Of a stretch of 16,540 nucleotides of DNA, positions 12,765 to 16,540 are shown piece by piece; positions within the stretch are counted from its first letter, which is position 1, and each line of letters starts with the position of its first letter. Source of the DNA: Actinomycetes bacterium (GTDB lineage: Bacteria > Actinomycetota > Acidimicrobiia > Acidimicrobiales > Microtrichaceae); contig JAEWED010000131.1 in the NCBI GenBank assembly GCA_023389745.1, positions 1 through 16,540 on the forward strand, given 5' to 3'. Under the pieces are notes generated by a model. That model was not told where the DNA came from. It was given only the letters and a program-made list of their open reading frames with translations, and did not search any database. Both the position numbers and the translations under genes were made by a program.

Positions 12765-13177
12765 TCGGGACCCGCTGCCTCGCCGTGCGCGGTCGCGCCG
12801 CCGGACCCTGTGTCACCGGACCCTGTGTCACCAGAGCTTGTGTCACCGGATCCTGTGTCACCGGATCCTGTGTCACCGGAACCTGTGTCACCGGCATCGA
12901 CTGCTGCGTCCACCGCGTCGAGATAGGTCGATCGGGCGATCAGGCTCGCGGCGATCGGTGAGGTCACCAGCTGGATGAGCGCTGCGAGCAGCAGCGACGT
13001 CCAGTCGTTCGGCCGGTCGAGCCCCACTGCCGCACCGATGAACACCAGCATCACGCCGAGCGTGGACGCCTTGGTCAGGGCGTGCAGGCGCGACAGCGAG
13101 TCGTCGAAGCGGATCACGCCGATGCCGGCGATCGCCACCAGCGCAGCGCCCACCAGGGCGATCAGCTGGGCGATCAC
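12761..13177 (-). CDS. mnhG: Mrp antiporter subunit G
   Basis: A 138-residue small membrane subunit (MrpG/PhaG) of the multi-subunit cation/proton antiporter. Three hydrophobic spans lie at about 3-22, 38-55 and 62-82. The family stretch GVIRFDDSLSRLHALTKAST (residues 19-38) sits between spans 1 and 2, and TLGVMLVFIGAA begins span 2. After residue ~95 comes a tail of SGDTG/SGDTS repeats, coded by six 15-bp units and absent from ordinary MrpG proteins of about 110-125 residues. The GTG start overlaps the mnhF stop by four bases. It is the last gene of the operon and ends in a hairpin. The subunit is needed for assembly or activity of the complex and has no known catalytic site of its own. Confidence 0.93.
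   Translation of the reverse strand: MIAQLIALVGAALVAIAGIGVIRFDDSLSRLHALTKASTLGVMLVFIGAAVGLDRPNDWTSLLLAALIQLVTSPIAASLIARSTYLDAVDAAVDAGDTGSGDTGSGDTGSGDTSSGDTGSGDTGSGGATAHGEAAGPD
12801..12890. repeat. Six copies of a 15-bp in-frame repeat in the mnhG 3' end
   Basis: CCGGACCCTGTGTCA occurs at 12801 and 12816, then as variants at 12831, 12846, 12861 and 12876, with CCGGC following. On the minus strand it encodes the D-T-G-S-G or D-T-S-S-G tail. Three consecutive units carry CCGGATCC or a close variant. It is the longest in-frame array in the window. Confidence 0.92.
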
Positions 13178-13509
13178 GTCGTCGGCTCCGATCCGTCGTC
13201 GCCATCGAGCTCCGGGGTCTCGACGTCGACCGTCTCGTCGTCGGGCAGCACGCGGTCACGGTTGGAGTGACCCTCGATGAAGCGGGCCGAGGCAGCGGTG
13301 CTGACGAAGCCGACGAGCGTCACGACCACGAGCACCGGCAGGAACGAGCCGTCACCCGTGCTCAACGCCCGCAGCGCGACCGCCGACACCCCGACGATCA
13401 CCAGCCCGTCGAGCGCCATCACCCGGTCCGAGAGCCTGGGCCCGATGACCAGGCGCACCGCGAAGCAGACCGCTGCCAGGCCGAGCAGGACGAACGCGGC
13501 GCCGATCAC
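13174..13509 (-). CDS. mnhF: Mrp antiporter subunit F
   Basis: A 111-residue membrane subunit (MrpF/PhaF). There are three spans at about 2-22, 34-50 and 55-75. The family motif GPRLSDRVMALDGL (residues 23-36) follows the first span and carries the conserved Asp-Arg and Asp. The hydrophobic core matches the usual ~90-residue proteins. The last ~30 residues, beginning RFIEGHSNRDRVLPDDE, form an acidic, probably disordered tail (DETVDVETPELDGDDGSE). The GTG start overlaps the mnhE stop by four bases, and its stop overlaps the mnhG start by four. Confidence 0.93.
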   Translation of the reverse strand: MIGAAFVLLGLAAVCFAVRLVIGPRLSDRVMALDGLVIVGVSAVALRALSTGDGSFLPVLVVVTLVGFVSTAASARFIEGHSNRDRVLPDDETVDVETPELDGDDGSEPTT

Positions 13510-14117
13510 GGGGCACCGTCTGGGCTGTCGGGGTCGGGGCTGTCGGGGTCGGGGCTGCTGGGGTCGGGGCTGCTGGGGTCGGGCGCCGGCAGGAGCTCGG
13601 GCTCACCCGCCGTCTGCAACGCCGCGCGCTGCTCCGCGGTGCCGACCGCCCGGATGCATGCTCGTTCCAGCGCGCTGACCCGTCGGGCCACCTCTTCGGG
13701 CTGGCCAGGGGTCAGGACGTGGATCCAGAGCACCGCGACCGGGCCGTCCTGGTCGACCTGCACCACCATCGAGCCGGGCGTGAGCGCCGTGATGTTCGTG
13801 ACCATGGTCGCGATGCCGATGTCGTTGGTGGTCATCGGCACGCGGATGACACCGGTGCGCACGCTCGCACGAGGGCTCAGGATGGCCCAGCTCAGGATCA
13901 GGTTCGAGGTGACCAGGCTGACCGCGAACGAGCCGGCCAGGCGCGCGAGACCCCACGGGCTCGCCAGGTGCGAGGGCAGCATCGGGCGTGAGCTCGGCAC
14001 CACCACGTACAGCACGGCGATCACCGCGAGTCCACTCAGGATGTTGGCCGCAGAGGCGGAGCCCCACAGCAGCAGCCAGACCGCCAGCAGGAGCACGGCG
14101 AGCGAGATGCGACTCAT
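13506..14117 (-). CDS. mnhE: Mrp antiporter subunit E
   Basis: A 203-residue subunit (MrpE/PhaE). Two or three N-terminal spans (about 4-23, 25-42 and 60-80) are followed by a soluble domain. The family signatures SNLILSWAILSP (about 75-86), GVIRVPMTTND, TMVTNITALTPGS and a strand ending VLWIHVL are present. The usual length is 155-170 residues; the excess is a C-terminal PDPSS/PDPDS repeat tail. The frame is open far upstream, antisense-like through mnhD. The start is the ATG at 14117, because it overlaps the mnhD stop (ATGA) and opens directly into the first span, MSRISLAVLLLAVWLLLWGS. Confidence 0.92.
   Translation of the reverse strand: MSRISLAVLLLAVWLLLWGSASAANILSGLAVIAVLYVVVPSSRPMLPSHLASPWGLARLAGSFAVSLVTSNLILSWAILSPRASVRTGVIRVPMTTNDIGIATMVTNITALTPGSMVVQVDQDGPVAVLWIHVLTPGQPEEVARRVSALERACIRAVGTAEQRAALQTAGEPELLPAPDPSSPDPSSPDPDSPDPDSPDGAP
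13522..13581. repeat. Four copies of a 15-bp in-frame repeat in the mnhE 3' end
   Basis: GGGCTGTCGGGGTCG occurs at 13522 and 13537, and as GGGCTGCTGGGGTCG at 13552 and 13567. The two sub-types encode the SPDPD and SSPDP repeats, as if the block grew by duplication within each pair. Confidence 0.9.
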
Positions 14118-15610
14118 GGGCCCATCACCGCCGAGACGTATCGAGCCGGGTCGAGCAGGTCGACGGCAGCACGCTCGCTCAGGCCGTAGAGCGGTCCGGC
14201 GAACAGGGCGATCACCACGCTCAACGCGGCCAGCGCGGCGGTCGGGGCGATCATCAGGACCGGACCGCCCAGACGTCCGACGCGGTGCGGCTCGACGTCG
14301 GGGGCCTCCTCGGCGGGGCTCCAGAAGACGCCGGACCAGATCTTCATCATCGAGAACAGCGTGAAGAGGCTGACCAGGATGCTGACGGCGACGAGCCAGT
14401 AGCGCTCCGACTCGGTGCCTGCGCTGACCAGCGCGAACTTCGCGACGAAGCCCGACAGGGGCGGGATGCCGGCGAGGCTCAACGCCGGGACCAGGAACAG
14501 CACCGCCACGAACGGCACCGTCTTGACCATGTTGCCGACCCTCGAGAGTCGACCGGAGCCTCCGACGTGCTCGATCAGGCCACCGGTGAGGAAGAGGGTC
14601 GTCTTCACCACGATGTGGTGGATGATGTAGAAGATCGCGCCGGCGATGCCGGCGACCGTGAACAGGCCGAGGCCCATCACCATGTAGCCGATCTGGCTGA
14701 CGATGTGGAACGACAGGATGCGCTTCACGTCGGCCTGTGCGATCGCTCCGAGCACCCCGACGAGCATCGTGGCGCCGGCGATCCACAGGATCAGCTGCTG
14801 GGGTCGGATGTCGACGGGGAAGAGCAGCGTCTGGGTGCGGATGATCGCGTAGACGCCCACCTTGGTGAGCAGACCGGCGAACACCGCGGTGACCGCCGAG
14901 GGAGCGGTCGGGTAGGAGTCCGGCAGCCAGAAGAACAGCGGGAACAGGCCGGCCTTGATGCCGAAGATCAGCAGCAGGAACAGGGCGAACGCGGTGCGCA
15001 GCCCGGGGGAGAGGCCCTCCATGCGCAGCGACAGGTCGGCCAGGTTCACCGTCCCCGTCGCCGAGTAGATGAGCGCGAGCGCGGTGAGCAGCAGCACCGA
15101 CGCGAGCAGGCTGATCACCACGTAGGTCATGCCCGCTCGCACCTGGTCCCTGCGAGCACCGAGGGTGATCAGCACATAGCTCGCGGTGAGCATCATCTCG
15201 AACGCGACGAACAGGTTGAACAGGTCGCCCGTCAGGAACGAGGCGGCGACCCCCGCGGCGAGGATCAGGTACACCGACTGGAAGCCGACGTGGTTCCGCT
15301 CCGCACCCGGCTGCCCGATCGCATAGAGGAGCACGGCCAGCAGCATCACCTCGGCGAGCAGCAGCATGATCGCCGAGAGGCGGTCGGCGACGAGGGTGAT
15401 GCCGATGGGGGCCGGCCAGCCGCCCGCCTGGCTCGTGATCGTGCCGTCGCGGTCGACGAGCACGAGCAGGGCGATCGACAGCGCGGTCGTCACGGTGAGC
15501 ACGGCCAGCGCGATGACGCGCTGGGCGGCCTTCGACCGCCCGGCGATCATCGAGGCGCCGGCTCCGAGCAGCGGCAACAGGATGGGCAGGGTCAACAGCG
15601 CCGCGTTCAC
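14114..15610 (-). CDS. mnhD: Mrp antiporter subunit D, proton-translocating subunit
   Basis: A 498-residue, about 14-span membrane protein homologous to MrpD and to complex I NuoN/NuoM (PF00361 fold). It is one of the two large subunits thought to carry protons against Na+. The key residues are in place: E138 in NLFVAFEMM, corresponding to MrpD E137; K219 in FGIKAGLFPLFFWLPD, the same number as in Bacillus MrpD; and K250 in LLTKVGVYA. HIVSQIGYMVMGLGL and the HHIVVKTTLFL segment also match the family. The GTG start overlaps the mnhC stop by four bases, and the stop overlaps the mnhE ATG by four. The length is normal and there is no added tail. Confidence 0.96.
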   Translation of the reverse strand: MNAALLTLPILLPLLGAGASMIAGRSKAAQRVIALAVLTVTTALSIALLVLVDRDGTITSQAGGWPAPIGITLVADRLSAIMLLLAEVMLLAVLLYAIGQPGAERNHVGFQSVYLILAAGVAASFLTGDLFNLFVAFEMMLTASYVLITLGARRDQVRAGMTYVVISLLASVLLLTALALIYSATGTVNLADLSLRMEGLSPGLRTAFALFLLLIFGIKAGLFPLFFWLPDSYPTAPSAVTAVFAGLLTKVGVYAIIRTQTLLFPVDIRPQQLILWIAGATMLVGVLGAIAQADVKRILSFHIVSQIGYMVMGLGLFTVAGIAGAIFYIIHHIVVKTTLFLTGGLIEHVGGSGRLSRVGNMVKTVPFVAVLFLVPALSLAGIPPLSGFVAKFALVSAGTESERYWLVAVSILVSLFTLFSMMKIWSGVFWSPAEEAPDVEPHRVGRLGGPVLMIAPTAALAALSVVIALFAGPLYGLSERAAVDLLDPARYVSAVMGP

Positions 15611-16119
15611 GGAGCGCCTCGTTCCGGACCCGTGTCGGCCAGGTGCTCGAGATCACCCTCGGGAGTGCCCTCGGCGGCGGGGCTGCCGTCGCGCTCGGGG
15701 CTGCCCTCGAGCTCTGGGAAGTCGGAGCTGTCCTCACCCTCGTCGCTCGCGTCCTCGACCTCCTCGTCGGCGAAGCCGCCGCGGGCGACGAGCCGGTCGG
15801 TCACGTCGTCCTCGACCTCGTCGTCGTCGGTCAGGATCCAGCTCCGGTAGGCGAGCGCCAGCAGGAACGCCGTCGACGCGAACGAGATCACGATGGCCGT
15901 GAGGGCCATCGCCTGGGGCAGCGGGTCGGCGTACCCCGTAGCGGGCCCGTTGCCGATCAGCGGCGCGGTGCCCCGACGCCCCGAGATGATGAACAGGATG
16001 TTCGTGCCGTGGCTGAGCAGCCCGATGCCGATGATGATCCGGCTGAGCTTGCGCTGGATCACCAGGTAGGTGCCGATGGCGAAGAGGGTGGCCGCGGCCG
16101 CGGCGAGCAGGACGTTCAC
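15607..16119 (-). CDS. mnhC: Mrp antiporter subunit C with a long acidic tail
   Basis: A 170-residue NuoK-like subunit. Three spans lie at about 3-20, 28-46 and 70-92, with GIGLLSHGTNILFI in the second and DPLPQAMALTAIVISFASTA, the family hallmark, in the third. Ordinary MrpC proteins are about 112-120 residues. Here about 70 residues follow the last span, beginning DDDEVEDDVTDR, very rich in Asp and Glu and with loose GSPE/GSPA/GTPE repeats. The NuoK topology would place this tail at one membrane face, probably the cytosol. The GTG start overlaps the mnhB stop by four bases and its stop overlaps the mnhD start by four. The complex exchanges Na+ for H+ across the cytoplasmic membrane. Confidence 0.94.
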   Translation of the reverse strand: MNVLLAAAAATLFAIGTYLVIQRKLSRIIIGIGLLSHGTNILFIISGRRGTAPLIGNGPATGYADPLPQAMALTAIVISFASTAFLLALAYRSWILTDDDEVEDDVTDRLVARGGFADEEVEDASDEGEDSSDFPELEGSPERDGSPAAEGTPEGDLEHLADTGPERGAP

Positions 16120-16540
16120 CGCTCACGCTCGAATCGGTCGCCGAACGCCTCGAACACCATGAGGATCAGGCCGACCACGCAGAAGTACACGCCGATGTCG
16201 AACACCAACGCGGACGAGATCGACACCTTGCCCAGCACCGGCACGTCGAACGCCCGGTAGCCACCGGAGAGGACGGGGTCGCCGAACACCAGCGGGATCG
16301 ACGCGGTCAACGCCGAGATGATGAGCCCGGCGCCGAGGATCGTCCACGGGCGGAAGGGGCTGAGCCGACGGACCTCCTGGATCCCGCCGGCGATGTAGCG
16401 CAACGACACCGCCGCGCCGGCGACGAGCCCGCCGACGAAGCCGCCACCGGGCTGGTTGTGCCCGGCGAAGAGCATGTACATCGACCCGACCATGATGACG
16501 TAGAAGATCACCGGGACCGAGTGGTCGAGCACTCCGAGGC
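16116..16540 (-). CDS. mnhB: Mrp antiporter subunit B, or the B domain of a fused subunit AB (cut by right edge)
   Basis: About 140 residues are visible. The signature FAGHNQPGGGFVGGLVAGAA, just after the first span, identifies MrpB (PF04039). Four spans follow the usual order, with YFCVVGLILMVFEAFGD at the end. A GTG at 16532 could start the protein as MLDHSVPVIFY, but no separated ribosome site precedes it. The frame stays open to the edge with Leu-Gly codons, so this may be the C-terminal domain of a longer MrpA-MrpB fusion, which occurs in many bacteria. The stop overlaps the mnhC GTG by four bases. The catalytic A subunit would lie beyond the right edge. Confidence 0.9.
   Translation of the reverse strand, partial: LGVLDHSVPVIFYVIMVGSMYMLFAGHNQPGGGFVGGLVAGAAVSLRYIAGGIQEVRRLSPFRPWTILGAGLIISALTASIPLVFGDPVLSGGYRAFDVPVLGKVSISSALVFDIGVYFCVVGLILMVFEAFGDRFERER

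Noticed and set aside
10700..12961. Very long plus-strand open frame (753 codons) opposite the SNF2 gene
   Set aside because: It is an antisense frame of a clear SNF2 coding sequence and crosses promoters and repeats; its product is Arg/Gly/Ala/His-rich with no domain, as usual for high-GC shadows.
13506..15737. 743-codon minus-strand frame that would make mnhE a giant fusion
   Set aside because: The upstream part is another frame of mnhD and mnhC. The recognisable MrpE protein begins at the ATG at 14117, which overlaps the mnhD stop.
1..16540. tRNA, rRNA, insertion sequence, prophage or integron
   Set aside because: I saw no cloverleaf, transposase or integrase motif, terminal inverted repeats or target duplications, and base composition and codon use look even throughout.

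Overview
The DNA is very GC-rich, nearly every gap in the third codon position is G or C, GTG starts are common, and several promoters are a TANNNT -10 box with no good -35 box. Together with the gene content (P450 with its own small ferredoxin, PEP carboxylase, Mrp antiporter, SNF2 ATPase) this points to an actinobacterium. The style fits the Acidimicrobiia, but that is inference and no marker gene is present.

Layout. 1-1000 (-): front part of a multi-pass membrane protein running off the left edge. 1189-2663 (+): a cytochrome P450 translationally coupled to a 3Fe-4S-type ferredoxin. 2674-3612 (-): a PF10118-type protein ('predicted metal-dependent hydrolase') whose residues spell a diiron-carboxylate signature. 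3613-3795: divergent control region with a 17-bp tandem array and an 18-bp perfect palindrome. 3796-4770 (+) alpha/beta hydrolase; 4840-5421 (+) VOC-family protein; 5523-8282 (+) PEP carboxylase (ppc). 8371-12229 (-): a three-gene unit, SNF2 ATPase, a small basic protein and a helix-hairpin-helix protein. 12230-12561: 332-base non-coding stretch with a second 17-bp array. 12562-12747 (+): 61-aa single-span membrane protein. 12761-16540 (-): Mrp/Mnh multi-subunit cation/proton antiporter in the order (A)-B-C-D-E-F-G, with B cut by the right edge.

How the genes may work together. The first third looks like oxidative catabolism or tailoring: P450, its electron donor, a putative diiron oxidase or hydrolase, an alpha/beta hydrolase and a VOC enzyme, under several separate promoters. 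PEP carboxylase is central anaplerosis. The Mrp cluster is one operon in which all five visible gene junctions overlap by exactly four bases, so subunit synthesis is probably coupled.

The most unusual property of the window is short tandem repetition: 12- or 15-bp in-frame repeats encode the ends of five proteins, and 17- or 19-bp arrays fill three intergenic gaps. Inverted repeats sit on the -10 box or the 5' leader of several genes, and hairpins overlap the stop codons of two convergent gene pairs. I see no RNA gene, CRISPR array, insertion sequence or prophage.
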